NCBI RefSeq assembly: GCF_016902615.1
Contig: NZ_JACJMB010000011.1
Coordinates: 1-64,000 of the forward strand
Length of the DNA stretch: 64,000 nt
Source: Collinsella tanakaei
GTDB lineage: Bacteria > Actinomycetota > Coriobacteriia > Coriobacteriales > Coriobacteriaceae
Reading direction: 5' to 3'
The notes under the pieces were generated by a model. That model was given only the letters and a program-made list of their open reading frames with translations. It was not told where the DNA came from and ran no database searches. A program made the translations under genes and the position numbers. Shown here piece by piece: positions 28,801 to 36,969 of the stretch (position 1 is the first letter of the stretch; each line of letters opens with the position of its first letter).

Positions 28801-29612
28801 GTCAAACAGGCACCGAGCGCCTCGGCTGCCAGGACATCGGCGTCTGTCACCTCGAGGGTATCGACGGCGACGAGGGGCACGATCGGGTGCGCGCGGTCCG
28901 GATCGTATGACATGAGCTGGCCATGGTGGGCGCTTTGGCGCCACGCGACGGTGCGCAGCGAGTCGCCTTTCTCGTAGGGCCGCACGAGGGAGGCCGTCCG
29001 CGCGGTGTCATCGGTGGCGGCATACGGGGCTGCCCGTCGCGTGAGCGCGCCCAGCGCGGGATGCGCCTGCGCGGGCGGGGTCGGGGCGATCCAGCGTTCT
29101 TGGTGCGACGGCTCGGTTACACGTGCCAACCAGAAGCCGAAGGGATCAATAAACGTCACGCGGCAGCCGCTCGCCCGATAGAGGCCACGCGCTGCCGGAG
29201 CGCCTCCCGCGAAGGTCCCCTTGATGCGTCCGCGCTGGTCGATGCGGGCCCAGGTCGCCGTGCGGGCAACCGGGCGCGCTGCCGCAAGGTGCAGCACACG
29301 GATGGCGGCGCGCTGCACCTCGTGGCGGTCGGATGTTCCTTCGCGCGTTTTCGTCCGCTGCTGCGCAAGGGCGAGCAGGATGCTCGCGAGGCCGCAGGCA
29401 AGCGCGAGCGCGCAGGCGAGTGCGGCGGCAACGAGTTCCGTGGAGAACAGCCCGGCTCCGGCGACGAGGAGCGCTCCGGCGAGCAGGAGGGCGATGATGC
29501 CGCCGGCAGTCGGGCGCAGGAAGGGACGGCCCCTGCCGTCGAGCCCGCGCGTGAGCTGCCGGACACGCCGGCGCACGCGCTCATGTGAGGCTGTTCGCTT
29601 CCCGGTTGCCAT
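25833..29612 (-). CDS. DUF58-transglutaminase (TgpA-like) fusion protein
   Basis: A 1,259-residue membrane protein joining two proteins usually encoded separately. Residues 1-~370 are a DUF58 protein: two N-terminal helices (about 36-85) and the signature YEKGDSLRTVAWRQSAHHG (about 215). Residues ~405-700 contain about seven helices like the TgpA N-terminal domain. Residues ~720-1080 are extracytoplasmic and include a transglutaminase core with GEGYCAHYASAFAVLGRALG (catalytic Cys), RNLHAW-type NRDLHAWCEVY (His) and GWIPIDMTP (Asp). An acidic linker, a last helix (about 1145-1165) and a DUF4129-like cytoplasmic tail follow. MoxR, DUF58 and TgpA normally form a three-gene operon; here moxR is 15 bases upstream and the other two are one chain. 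Role: probably envelope protein maturation or cross-linking; substrate unknown. Confidence 0.9.
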   Translation of the reverse strand: MATGKRTASHERVRRRVRQLTRGLDGRGRPFLRPTAGGIIALLLAGALLVAGAGLFSTELVAAALACALALACGLASILLALAQQRTKTREGTSDRHEVQRAAIRVLHLAAARPVARTATWARIDQRGRIKGTFAGGAPAARGLYRASGCRVTFIDPFGFWLARVTEPSHQERWIAPTPPAQAHPALGALTRRAAPYAATDDTARTASLVRPYEKGDSLRTVAWRQSAHHGQLMSYDPDRAHPIVPLVAVDTLEVTDADVLAAEALGACLTLARQAGARSDISLTDGVDRATGVQRIERFCAALDADDAGAATIGTEAERRARAIARLAAQGLDARNRRPVVLVAERADAALAQHLERLLGTRLTVVIPRDAGTIAPAPGIDGEGQGAFPQVPAPGTRRRDDRKRSNTPFPVAVANAVCCGVAMLLSLQLLTTMIEPAFWSRFAGIALTAVALVATLAEGVPRIRHRPARELVNILALVIVAAASIAGAAQTIATASGIDVFDAASDLSALDIDGTAGGLSWISPVVARGLHELYFGQWVPVSVNPVSDAALTLAILPAAVAVQLLCGTRRLRPCIAALPLGLAASRVAFMGAANSTAEIVIILCCGLSLLVLGQVRGAVTPAHEDDAGPQAPRSVPRALSAWHPLACAVSLALALAACALAPAATRAAQGLPLRLDVQSNVLAGNTVSPIVDLRHDLTRSGETVALAYRTGLNRPLYLELATLSDLDGTTWALDGAPTGGAAGALSLLFPSDADTAAHALPGTDTADDLLTALFRDDGMRAVGSIRDIAATIVIDGLASRFAPVPIGAFGTTVPHDSQSQGWRWSDTGTVYSENTTTNRGLSYTAEAAYIEPVTSASGLRALAQDLELALWSRLWSREGVAGAEDWKALGSSIDELIEAGRESVDGRYLELPGNLPESISDVAADLRVDRGPTTYGNEELSQEIAQLEQLITYFSDSRFTYTLDVADAGDNLEAVARFLDTGEGYCAHYASAFAVLGRALGIPTRVALGYRASNAQDGEGRYVVTNRDLHAWCEVYLYGIGWIPIDMTPASANAAQGTDAPDDTDAPEDPAQDEQSEPEETEQPTETSEPDTDDATTDGQGAGLSGSTQPDLVAVLRSLAQRALETLAHAAPYLGVALVIAVLAFAPRILRALRRAWHLYAVSRAGQAPARAIEGAWAEALDLARRQKARWDRSATEEDIARAMAQTIPRAAAAATRLAALVCQARYGACAPRVTADELRAQLEPFAAPFRTRPGRDQ

Positions 29613-29627
29613 AGTGGCCTCGATACA

Positions 29628-30602
<975 letters not shown>

Positions 30603-30718
30603 GATGCCGGTCTCCTTTCGGGGAGCGGACGGAACCGCGTGAGTATACTCTCTCAAACTAAAGTATAACGTGGCAATGTGGGGAAAGGACGCCGTGTGCT
30701 CGAGTGGGGGACAGCCGT

Positions 30719-31096
30719 CTATTTCTGCATCGTGCGCTCCGCCTCGACGATAAGGTCGTCGTAATGGGCGATCTTGTAGTCGAGCCGATCGAGTCCCTCC
30801 TGCATGGCGGCGATTCGCTCGCGCACGATCTCGCGTTGCTCGACGAGGATATCCTTGCGCGCCTCGAGCGTCGCGTCGCCCTGTGCGAACAGCGCCATGT
30901 ACTCCACGAGCGCCTCGATGGAGACGTGGGCCGAGCGCATGCACTTGATGAACCGGATGCGCGCCAGATCGGTTTCGTCGTAGTCGCGGACGCCGCGCTC
31001 GTTGCGCCGGACGTGGGGGAGAAGCCCCATGCGCTCGTAATAGCGCAGCGTGTCCGTGGATATCCCGGTGCGTTTCGATACCTCGGCGATCCTCAT
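30719..31096 (-). CDS. MerR-family transcriptional regulator
   Basis: A 125-residue MerR protein. The N-terminal winged helix reads MRIAEVSKRTGISTDTLRYY followed by ERMGLLP. A dimerisation helix follows, ending with a short C-terminus and no effector domain. It has one Cys (in FIKCMRS, about residue 50), a position used for thiol/aldehyde sensing in the NmlR/AdhR subgroup. The start at 31096 follows AAGGAGGA. Its own promoter has the 19-bp spacer typical of MerR-controlled genes. The divergent neighbour is an M18 aminopeptidase, which may share control. Confidence 0.92.
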   Translation of the reverse strand: MRIAEVSKRTGISTDTLRYYERMGLLPHVRRNERGVRDYDETDLARIRFIKCMRSAHVSIEALVEYMALFAQGDATLEARKDILVEQREIVRERIAAMQEGLDRLDYKIAHYDDLIVEAERTMQK

Positions 31097-31127
31097 GGCT
31101 CCTCCTTCGCATGGCGTCATCTCGCAC

Positions 31128-31159
31128 AGCCTACCCCCTGGAGTGCCCTTCAAGTCAAG
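31128..31159 (-). promoter_or_regulatory. MerR-type promoter/operator with 19-bp spacer
   Basis: Read on the minus strand: -35 TTGACT (complement of 31153-31158), -10 TAGGCT (complement of 31128-31133), exactly 19 bp apart. The spacer contains a near-palindrome resembling the NmlR/AdhR consensus (TTGAAGGGCACTCCAGG). MerR activators act by untwisting such over-long spacers, so this is a likely autoregulated promoter that may also affect the divergent aminopeptidase gene. Confidence 0.7.
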
Positions 31160-31232
31160 AGCGGGCGCGCGGCGTCCGCAGGGGCCTATACTGTGGTGCC
31201 GATACCGACCGATGGGAAAGGATGGCAGCACG

Positions 31233-32582
31233 ATGGCACCAGAAGATATCGATGGGCGGGAGGCGTCTGCGGACGAGGCGCGCGGGCTCGTGTCGTTTAT
31301 CGAGGAGAGTCCGAGCATGTTCCACACGGCAGCGGCGATTCGCGCGCGGCTCGATGCGGCGGGCTTCACCTATCTGCCCGAGGGCGAGGCGTGGCACATG
31401 GCGCCGGGCGATCGGTGCTACACGGTGCGCAACGGATCGAGTGTCGTCGCCTGGCGTATCGGTGACAAGGTCGAGTCCGCGCACTACCATTTCCAGCTCG
31501 CGGCAGCGCATGGTGACTCGCCGACGTTCAAGCTGAAGGCGAACCCCGAGCTCGAGGGGCCGGATGGCTGCACGCGCCTCAATGTGGAGGCGTACGGCGG
31601 CATGATCGATTACACGTGGTTCGACCGTCCGCTGTCGCTCGCGGGCCGTGTGATGGTGCGCACACAGCGCGGCGTCGAGAGCCGCTTGGTTTCGCTCGAC
31701 GAGGACGTGGCCATCATCCCGAGTCTTGCCATCCATATGAATCGCGAGGTAAACAAAGGTTTTGCTCCCAATCGGGCGCACGATCTGTGCCCGCTCATAT
31801 CGGCGGGTGCGCGCGGGCGCGGGGCGGTCGATGCGCTGGTCGCCGCGGCACTTGGCGTCGATTCGGACGCCATCGTGGCGCGCGACCTGTTCCTCGTGTC
31901 CCGCGTTCCGGGGCGGGTGTGGGGCGCCGATGACGAGTTTATCTCGGCGCCGCGCCTCGACGATCTCATGTGCGCGTATGCGGCCCTGCGGGCGTTTGTC
32001 ACCTCGTCCAACGAGCACGACATCAGCGTGTTCGCCTGCTTCGACAACGAGGAGGTCGGGTCCGAGACCAAGCAGGGTGCCGCCTCGACGCTGCTTTCCG
32101 ACGCGCTCGCGCGCATCAACGGGGCGCTGGGCGCCGGCGCGGAGAATCTTCGTCGCGCATTGGCCTCGTCGATGCTCGTGAGCTGCGACAACGCGCATGC
32201 GCGCCATCCGAATCGACCTGAGATGGCCGACGGCGAGAACGCTCCGCGCATAAACGGCGGCCTTGTTATCAAGGAGGCGGCAAACCAGCACTACTGCACC
32301 GACGCGTTCAGCCGCGCAGTGCTCGCCTCGGTGCTCGACGATGCCCGCGTCCCCTATCAGACGTTTGCGAACCGCAGCGACATGGCGGGCGGCTCGACGC
32401 TCGGCAACATCTCGAATACGCAGGTGAGCCTCCATGCGGTGGACGTGGGGTGCGCACAGCTAGCCATGCACTCGAGCTTCGAGACCGCCGGCGCCCATGA
32501 CGTTGCGAACGCCATCGACGCGCTGCGGGCGTTTTTCTGCGCGGACCTCAAGATTCGCGAGGCGGACGCTGCGACCTGGTAG
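31233..32582 (+). CDS. M18-family aminopeptidase
   Basis: A 449-residue zinc aminopeptidase of the M18 (aspartyl/aminopeptidase I) family that trims N-terminal residues from cytosolic peptides. The metal/catalytic motifs are present: HGDSPTFKLK (His/Asp, about residue 93), FDNEEVGS (metal-bridging Glu), SCDNAHARHPN (His) and NQHYCTDA. The C-terminal SDMAGGSTLGNISNTQ is a family signature. ATG 31233 is used because AAAGGA lies about 10 bases upstream; an in-frame ATG at 31212 would add seven residues. It diverges from the MerR gene, so expression may respond to its signal. Confidence 0.93.
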   Translation: MAPEDIDGREASADEARGLVSFIEESPSMFHTAAAIRARLDAAGFTYLPEGEAWHMAPGDRCYTVRNGSSVVAWRIGDKVESAHYHFQLAAAHGDSPTFKLKANPELEGPDGCTRLNVEAYGGMIDYTWFDRPLSLAGRVMVRTQRGVESRLVSLDEDVAIIPSLAIHMNREVNKGFAPNRAHDLCPLISAGARGRGAVDALVAAALGVDSDAIVARDLFLVSRVPGRVWGADDEFISAPRLDDLMCAYAALRAFVTSSNEHDISVFACFDNEEVGSETKQGAASTLLSDALARINGALGAGAENLRRALASSMLVSCDNAHARHPNRPEMADGENAPRINGGLVIKEAANQHYCTDAFSRAVLASVLDDARVPYQTFANRSDMAGGSTLGNISNTQVSLHAVDVGCAQLAMHSSFETAGAHDVANAIDALRAFFCADLKIREADAATW

Positions 32583-32703
32583 ATGTCAGGGCCCGCTGCG
32601 ACGCGAGGTCCGCTGGCTGGAACATGCCGGATATGTCATCCCAGGTTTTTCCGTGCGGGGCGCCTGCGCCTTCGGCCGCGGAAGCCCGATGGTCGGCGTC
32701 TTC

Positions 32704-32958
32704 CTAGCATCCGATCGCGTAGCCGGTTTTCGTGTCGAGCTTGCAGCGCCGTGCGCACTTCGCGCACTCCACTTCGAGAAGGGAGGGATTGTCGGGCAGC
32801 GTTCCGATGACGTTGAAGTCGCTGCTGGCGCAATAGGGGCACCTGAAGCACTCGGAGGCGGGCCGGTGCTCTTTTCCGGAAAACATGAGACCTACCGAGA
32901 TCTCGCTGAGCTGATCGTCATCGAGAGGGGCTGAGATGTCTTTCTGAATCAGTGTCAT
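32704..32958 (-). CDS. small Cys-rich protein with bacteriocin-leader-like N-terminus
   Basis: An 84-residue protein, start ATG 32958 after a GAGGGGT ribosome site. Residues 12-23 read LDDDQLSEISVG, similar to the LSDEEL..VSGG leader motif of double-glycine bacteriocin/RiPP precursors but with Val-Gly instead of Gly-Gly. The rest has seven Cys: CFRCPYC near residue 38 and CAKCARRC near residue 69, and the terminal residue is Cys. This could be a zinc ribbon (CxxC pairs) or a modified-peptide core. No modification enzyme or dedicated peptidase-ABC exporter is next to it, which weakens the RiPP reading. I do not recognise a family; both readings are inference. Confidence 0.6.
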   Translation of the reverse strand: MTLIQKDISAPLDDDQLSEISVGLMFSGKEHRPASECFRCPYCASSDFNVIGTLPDNPSLLEVECAKCARRCKLDTKTGYAIGC

Positions 32959-33362
32959 GGCGTACCCCTCTGCTTGGACGGTCTGGATGTGGGCGTGCCG
33001 AAGCGGATTGCATCCGGCCCCCTTGGATGCTGATAGGTTGTCCCAGTGTACGGGGGCTTGTGCGTGGGGACAAACGACACGCGCATTCATGTCGATTTCC
33101 CCTCATTCATTCCCCGAGTGCCGTTCACCTGCGATGACAGGCCGTCTGCGGGTCCGGACGCGCGCGGTGCTGCCGGCTGTGGGGGCGCGGGCGTCCTGAA
33201 CGGGCGCAGCGGGTCCTTTCGGCGCTGTCTGTCCCGGGCGGAGGGGCAGGGGTGATACGCATGGCAGGGTGGAAGTGATGCGCCCTCGGGTCCAACGGGC
33301 CCGGGGGCGCATGCTCGTCGGCATCGCTCATGATGCCTGTTTGTCTGTGCGGAGTGGTTCTC
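32959..33362. other. 404-bp spacer without a supported gene
   Basis: The spacer lies between the small Cys-rich gene and the flavoprotein gene. No frame shows a plausible start with ribosome site and family signal. It holds one strong hairpin at 33278-33312 and otherwise G/C-rich sequence. Confidence 0.6.
33278..33312 (-). terminator. hairpin downstream of the flavoprotein gene
   Basis: Thirteen-base arms (33278-33290 with 33300-33312) pair fully with one central G-T wobble and a 9-nt loop, about 50 bases after the minus-strand flavoprotein stop. No T-run. Confidence 0.55.
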
Positions 33363-33998
33363 CTAGTGGATGAAGTTCGTCTGCGTGCCGGCTTCCTCGG
33401 CGGGAAGCTCGATGCCGGCTGCGCGGGCCGCCTCGATGCAGGAGAGCATCCAGGCCATGTTGCGGCCGAGCTGGCGCATGGTCCACAGGCCCTCGGCATC
33501 CTGTTCGACCTCATCGGCGGTGTTGCCGTGGACGTTGTTCCAGTAGCGCGAGCTCACGATGGGCATCTGCGAAATGGTGAAGAACTTCTGGATGTCGTCG
33601 AGGGCGGCGGTGGTGCCGCCGCGGCGCGCCGACACGACGGCCGCTGCGGGCTTGAACTTGAAGACGTTGGGCTCGCCGGCGCGACCGTTGGAGTAGAACA
33701 GGCGGTCCATAAAGGCGATTAGCGAGCCTGCCGCGTGCGCATAGTGCACGGGCGCGCCGAAGATGAACCCGTCGGCCTCGGCGGCCTTCTGGCGGAACTC
33801 GTTCACGACGTCGTCGAACACGCAGGCGCCCTTGGTGGAGCATCCGCCGCAGGCGACGCAGCCGCCGACGGGCTTGGCGCCGATCCAGAAGATCTCGGCG
33901 TTGATGCCATTCTCCTCAAGCGTGTGCGCGACCTCGACGAGTGCGCGATGGGTGCAGCCCTCCTTGTGCGGGCTGCCGTTGACGAGCAGTACCTTCAT
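33363..33998 (-). CDS. flavodoxin-family NAD(P)H:FMN reductase / iron-sulfur flavoprotein-like
   Basis: A 211-residue flavodoxin-fold protein. It starts KVLLVNGSPHKEGCTHRAL, the FMN-phosphate loop of the FMN_red family. Cysteines in GGCVACGGCSTKGACVFDD (about residues 46-63) match the compact motif that holds a [4Fe-4S] cluster in Isf-type proteins. PVHYAHAAGSLIAFMDRLFY is the isoalloxazine-binding region. Such proteins pass electrons to quinones, nitro-compounds or oxygen species in anaerobes; the acceptor is unknown. ATG 33998 follows GGGAGGGAA. Neighbours are unrelated on present evidence, though a superoxide-reductase-like regulator lies 1.1 kb away. Confidence 0.88.
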   Translation of the reverse strand: MKVLLVNGSPHKEGCTHRALVEVAHTLEENGINAEIFWIGAKPVGGCVACGGCSTKGACVFDDVVNEFRQKAAEADGFIFGAPVHYAHAAGSLIAFMDRLFYSNGRAGEPNVFKFKPAAAVVSARRGGTTAALDDIQKFFTISQMPIVSSRYWNNVHGNTADEVEQDAEGLWTMRQLGRNMAWMLSCIEAARAAGIELPAEEAGTQTNFIH

Positions 33999-34113
33999 AT
34001 TCCCTCCCAGATCATGTTGCCTGATTGCGTACAGCGATGATGCTGCCGGCGTAGGTTATACCCCGTATGGACTTGGTTCGCGGCTGACCGGCTGTCGCCT
34101 GCCGGCCGCGGTG

Positions 34114-35058
34114 TTAGCGCGAGAGCGGCACGTCGTTGCGCAAGGGCTCTCCCGCAGCGAGGTGGTGCAGGTTCTCCGCGGTGATGCGGGCGATGTTCGT
34201 GAGCACGACCGGCAGGTGGAACTGGCCGGCGACATGCGGGGTGATGAAGATGTTCGGGGCGTCCCACAGCGGGTCGTCGGCGGGCAGGGGCTCGGGGGTC
34301 GTCACGTCGAGAGCGGCACCGGCGATGTGTCCGTCCTCGAGCGCGCGGATCAGGTCCGACTGCACGACGAGGTCGCCGCGTCCACCGTTTGCGAAGTAGG
34401 CGCCTTGTTTGCAGCGGGCGAGAAACGCGGCGTCGACGAGGCCGCGCGTGTCCGGCGAGCTCGGCAGGAACGAGACGACGACATCGGCCTGCGGCAACAG
34501 CTTGGGCAGCTCGTCCATCGTGTGCATGTGCTCGAATCCGTCGGGGATGTCGCCTGCGTGCCGTCGCACGCCCGCGACGTGTGCGCCGAGGGCGCGTGCG
34601 AGCCGGGCGAAGTGGCTGCCGATGTCACCGGCGCCGAGAACGAGGACCCGCGCGCCGGCGATGGTGGTGACGGACCCGTGGTCGCGCCAGGCGTGCTCGC
34701 AGAAATCGTCTCGATAGGCGTCGAGGTGCTTCATGAGCATGAGGATCATGGTGAGCAGGTGCTCGGAGACGGCCTGACCGTATGCGCCGACCGCACAGGC
34801 GAGGTGCGCGCCCGCTGGCAGCGTGCCCGGCGCCATGTACTGGTCGAAGCCGGCGGAGTTCAGCTGAAGCAAGCGCAGGTGCTCCGCTGCCGCCAGCCGT
34901 GCGGGCGCGAGGTTGCCGACGATGACCTCGGCGCGGGCGATCTCTTCGTCTGTGACGTCAGCTTTGGTGGTGTAGGTGATGCGCGATCCATCTGGTGCGG
35001 CGGCCTCTATGATCGCGCGCTCGTCGTCGTTGAACGGAAGAAGAACGAGGATGTCCAT
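34114..35058 (-). CDS. D-isomer-specific 2-hydroxyacid dehydrogenase
   Basis: A 314-residue NAD(P)-dependent dehydrogenase. The nucleotide-binding motif is LVLGAGDIGSHFARLARALG (about residues 145-164). Catalytic residues fit the family: the substrate-carboxylate Arg in ANGGRGDLV, Glu in the TTPEPLPADDPLW segment, and His in ITPHVAGQ. The N-terminal substrate domain is short and lacks an ACT domain, so it is not a classical SerA; glyoxylate/hydroxypyruvate or D-lactate-like substrates are possible. ATG 35058 follows GGGAGG. It is probably a single-gene unit. Confidence 0.9.
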   Translation of the reverse strand: MDILVLLPFNDDERAIIEAAAPDGSRITYTTKADVTDEEIARAEVIVGNLAPARLAAAEHLRLLQLNSAGFDQYMAPGTLPAGAHLACAVGAYGQAVSEHLLTMILMLMKHLDAYRDDFCEHAWRDHGSVTTIAGARVLVLGAGDIGSHFARLARALGAHVAGVRRHAGDIPDGFEHMHTMDELPKLLPQADVVVSFLPSSPDTRGLVDAAFLARCKQGAYFANGGRGDLVVQSDLIRALEDGHIAGAALDVTTPEPLPADDPLWDAPNIFITPHVAGQFHLPVVLTNIARITAENLHHLAAGEPLRNDVPLSR

Positions 35059-35142
35059 CGAAAGGCCTCCCTGGTATCGCGCGTGCATGGGGCCCGCAGG
35101 GGCGATCCCCGTCGGGCCGGTTCTCAGTATAGCGCGGGAAAC

Positions 35143-35772
35143 CTAGAGTACCGGAAGCTGGCCGGCACGGCGCTCGACGCGCGGGGTGCGCAGGCGGAAC
35201 AGGCCGTGGCGGTTGCAGTAGATGTACAGGTACCCACTGCCGCGCATGGGGAAGCGCACCTCCATGGTCTGCTCGGGATAGAGCTTCACCAGTGTGGTGC
35301 GCTCTGAGGTCACGTACGCGGCGAAGCTGATGAAGTGGTCCTTGGTCATGGGATGGTCAAGCGTGAGGTACCAGTCGTTCTCGATGCGCTCGACGTGCAC
35401 GGCATGCCCGGGGTCCTCGGCGGCGTCTTCCGCCTCCTGCGGCAGAAGGGTCACGCCGCAGCAGGAAAACGAGCCCTCGCCGAGCGCATGGATCACGTTG
35501 CCGCACAGCGGGCAGACGTAGAAGCGCGAGCGGAGCATGTTGCCCGCGCGGTTTGCATTCGCGCGGACGTCCCCGGTGAGCAGCTCGGCGATGGAGACGC
35601 CGAGCGCGCCGGCGAGCGGCTCCACCAGCGAGATATCGGGCAGGCCCCGTCCCGATTCCCACTTCGATACGGCCTTGTCGGTCACGCCGATCCGCTCGGC
35701 GATGTCGCGCTGGGTCAGACCGCGCGCCTCGCGCAGGGTCCGGATGGTCTCGGCGGTCAGATAGGTGCTCAT
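35143..35772 (-). CDS. XRE-type HTH fused to a desulfoferrodoxin/superoxide-reductase-like domain
   Basis: A 209-residue two-domain protein. Residues 5-60 are a clear Xre HTH (LREARGLTQRDIAERIGVTD then KAVSKWESGRGLPD). From about residue 82 it has YVCPLCGNVIHALGEG and FSCCGVTLLP, the four-Cys rubredoxin-like iron site of desulfoferrodoxin. Next is a superoxide-reductase-like domain with HAVHVE, DHPMTKDHF and the CNRHG motif that normally donates Cys and His to the catalytic iron. So a DNA-binding domain is joined to a potential iron sensor for superoxide or redox state. Tandem TTGTCCG repeats sit just upstream and may be its binding site. Enzyme versus sensor function is inference. Confidence 0.85.
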   Translation of the reverse strand: MSTYLTAETIRTLREARGLTQRDIAERIGVTDKAVSKWESGRGLPDISLVEPLAGALGVSIAELLTGDVRANANRAGNMLRSRFYVCPLCGNVIHALGEGSFSCCGVTLLPQEAEDAAEDPGHAVHVERIENDWYLTLDHPMTKDHFISFAAYVTSERTTLVKLYPEQTMEVRFPMRGSGYLYIYCNRHGLFRLRTPRVERRAGQLPVL

Positions 35773-35794
35773 GGCGATTCCCTTCGTTTCTCGG

Positions 35795-35808
35795 TTGTCC
35801 GTTGTCCG
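35795..35808. promoter_or_regulatory. tandem TTGTCCG repeats upstream of the XRE-SOR gene
   Basis: Two directly abutting copies of TTGTCCG (35795-35801, 35802-35808) lie 23 bases before the start codon at 35772. A 7-bp periodic repeat is a reasonable binding site for an HTH regulator, possibly the gene's own product. Confidence 0.4.
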
Positions 35809-35968
35809 TTCTTCATTATCCGGACGGCGCCGCCGCGCGCCACCTACGCCCCGTAGACCTGCTGCTTGGGTTGGTGGCGCCGGTGGACGCTAACCGCACC
35901 TGTTGTCGCGCAACGCGGGGGAGGGCCTGGGACCGCCCGTTGCTTGCTATTTCCGATACAACGCTCTT

Positions 35969-35986
35969 TGTGCAGTGTTGCACAAT
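35969..35986. promoter_or_regulatory. orphan operator-like palindrome TTGTGCA-N4-TGCACAA
   Basis: A perfect 7-bp inverted repeat with 4-bp spacing. Its core GTGCA-N4-TGCAC is identical to the palindrome in front of the TetR/activase operon at 45095-45108. No gene starts next to it now; it precedes the A+T-rich patch on the plus strand. Confidence 0.6.
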
Positions 35987-36104
35987 CAATCGTAGTAGAT
36001 ATGCCACCTGCGCTTCATAAACAGCCGTTGGCCAGCTCGAATCAAGTTGCAAGCTGCAGCGAGTTTACAGTATTTATAAATTAATAAAGAGGGAGGGGCG
36101 AACG

Positions 36105-36170
36105 ATGAATGCTCTACAGCGTAATGAGTATGCCATTATTTGCCATCCCTGCGGAAAAGCATCCAGATAA
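36105..36170 (+). CDS. micro-ORF, 21 residues
   Basis: An ATG with a strong ribosome site (AGAGGGAGGGG) opens a 21-codon frame with two Cys in a CHPC motif (residues 13-16). Too short to identify. It could be a small peptide gene or a degraded gene start. Confidence 0.3.
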   Translation: MNALQRNEYAIICHPCGKASR

Positions 36171-36290
36171 AGCGACGTAAACGCCGCAGAGCTCAGCCAA
36201 ATTTCAAAACGAATCATGAATCGAAACGGAGATGAGCGACGAGGACTCACCTTCATAAATTGATATCGCTGATAGAAATGGAGGCGCCAT

Positions 36291-36374
36291 ATGACCGGTA
36301 GCATCAAATTGCGCAAAACTGGGATTATGTCCTTACTCGCATTCGCTGTAGCAGTAAGTTGGCCAATAGAGTAG
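36291..36374 (+). CDS. micro-ORF, 27-residue hydrophobic peptide
   Basis: ATG 36291 follows GGAGG at good spacing. The peptide has a basic N-terminus (KLRK) and a hydrophobic stretch (IMSLLAFAVAVSW), like a signal anchor. The next micro-ORF starts ten bases after its stop. Not recognisable by family. Confidence 0.35.
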   Translation: MTGSIKLRKTGIMSLLAFAVAVSWPIE

Positions 36375-36383
36375 GTGCAACCC

Positions 36384-36491
36384 ATGTTGATACAACCAAT
36401 AACGCTCCTAAGCTTGTTGCTTCTCGTTGTGCAGTATGCGTTCTACATCGTCGCACTGATTGCGCTTATAAAGTATCTAAGGAATAAATAG
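36384..36491 (+). CDS. micro-ORF, 35-residue single-span membrane peptide
   Basis: ATG 36384 (or GTG 36375 in the same frame) follows AGTAGG. The peptide is one long hydrophobic helix (TLLSLLLLVVQYAFYIVALI) with a basic end, KYLRNK. The form resembles small membrane toxins or short accessory membrane peptides. Its partner upstream is also a hydrophobic micro-ORF. Function unknown. Confidence 0.4.
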   Translation: MLIQPITLLSLLLLVVQYAFYIVALIALIKYLRNK

Positions 36492-36578
36492 ATACTCGAC
36501 CGGGCGATGGCCTTCCCGAAAACACTCAGGTTCTGGAACTTCTACGGAAAGGACCCGAGCTAGAGCTGCCGGCCGTCC

Positions 36579-36586
36579 GGGGGGGG
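36579..36586 (+). repeat. homopolymer run of eight G
   Basis: A G8 tract at the edge of the A+T-rich patch. Runs of this length are slippage-prone. No promoter or gene around it could be assigned. Confidence 0.7.
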
Positions 36587-36918
36587 AGTACAGCACTGTG
36601 CAAAAGATCGTTGTTACCGATTAGGTTCCCACTTGCCGGTGTCACATCAAATCGGACCGAGCGACAGTCGCCCAACAGGGTTTTTCCTCAGCGGATCGAT
36701 GTCGTTGGTTGGGTCCCGCCCAAGAGAGCACCTAATAGCGTCAATTTGGAACAACTCGAGAGTGTGGGGCAACCGCGCGAAGGGTAGCCCGGGGCAAGCG
36801 GCCCCGTTTGGAGGAGGCTGAGTGCACGGCGTCGCCTTGGGCGATGTCGTGCTGCCTTTTCGGCGGGCTGCTGCAATTGCGTCGGAAGCCATGGTTTCTC
36901 GGTGCCATACAACATGAA

Positions 36919-36940
36919 AAGCGGCCGTAAGCGGCCGCTT
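36919..36940 (-). terminator. terminator of the VOC gene
   Basis: AAGCGGCC (36919-36926) pairs with GGCCGCTT (36933-36940). On the minus strand the stem is followed by TTTT (complement of 36915-36918 region), about 30 bases after the VOC stop. Confidence 0.75.
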
Positions 36941-36969
36941 CAGAAGGAGAGGGCGATGGTGGTTGGGCA

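Larger units (their letters stand above)
35773..36969. other. A+T-richer accessory patch without a full-length gene
   Basis: This 1.2-kb stretch lacks a conventional gene. From about 35,940 to 36,540 it is visibly richer in A and T than the rest of the window, contains stop codons in all frames, an operator-like palindrome, three micro-ORFs with ribosome sites, and a run of eight G. It looks like acquired DNA in decay, or a cassette of very small genes. Confidence 0.65.

Noticed and set aside
26394-28977. Several long plus-strand frames opposite the DUF58-transglutaminase gene
   Set aside because: All lack plausible start signals and domains; the minus-strand protein has clear motifs throughout.
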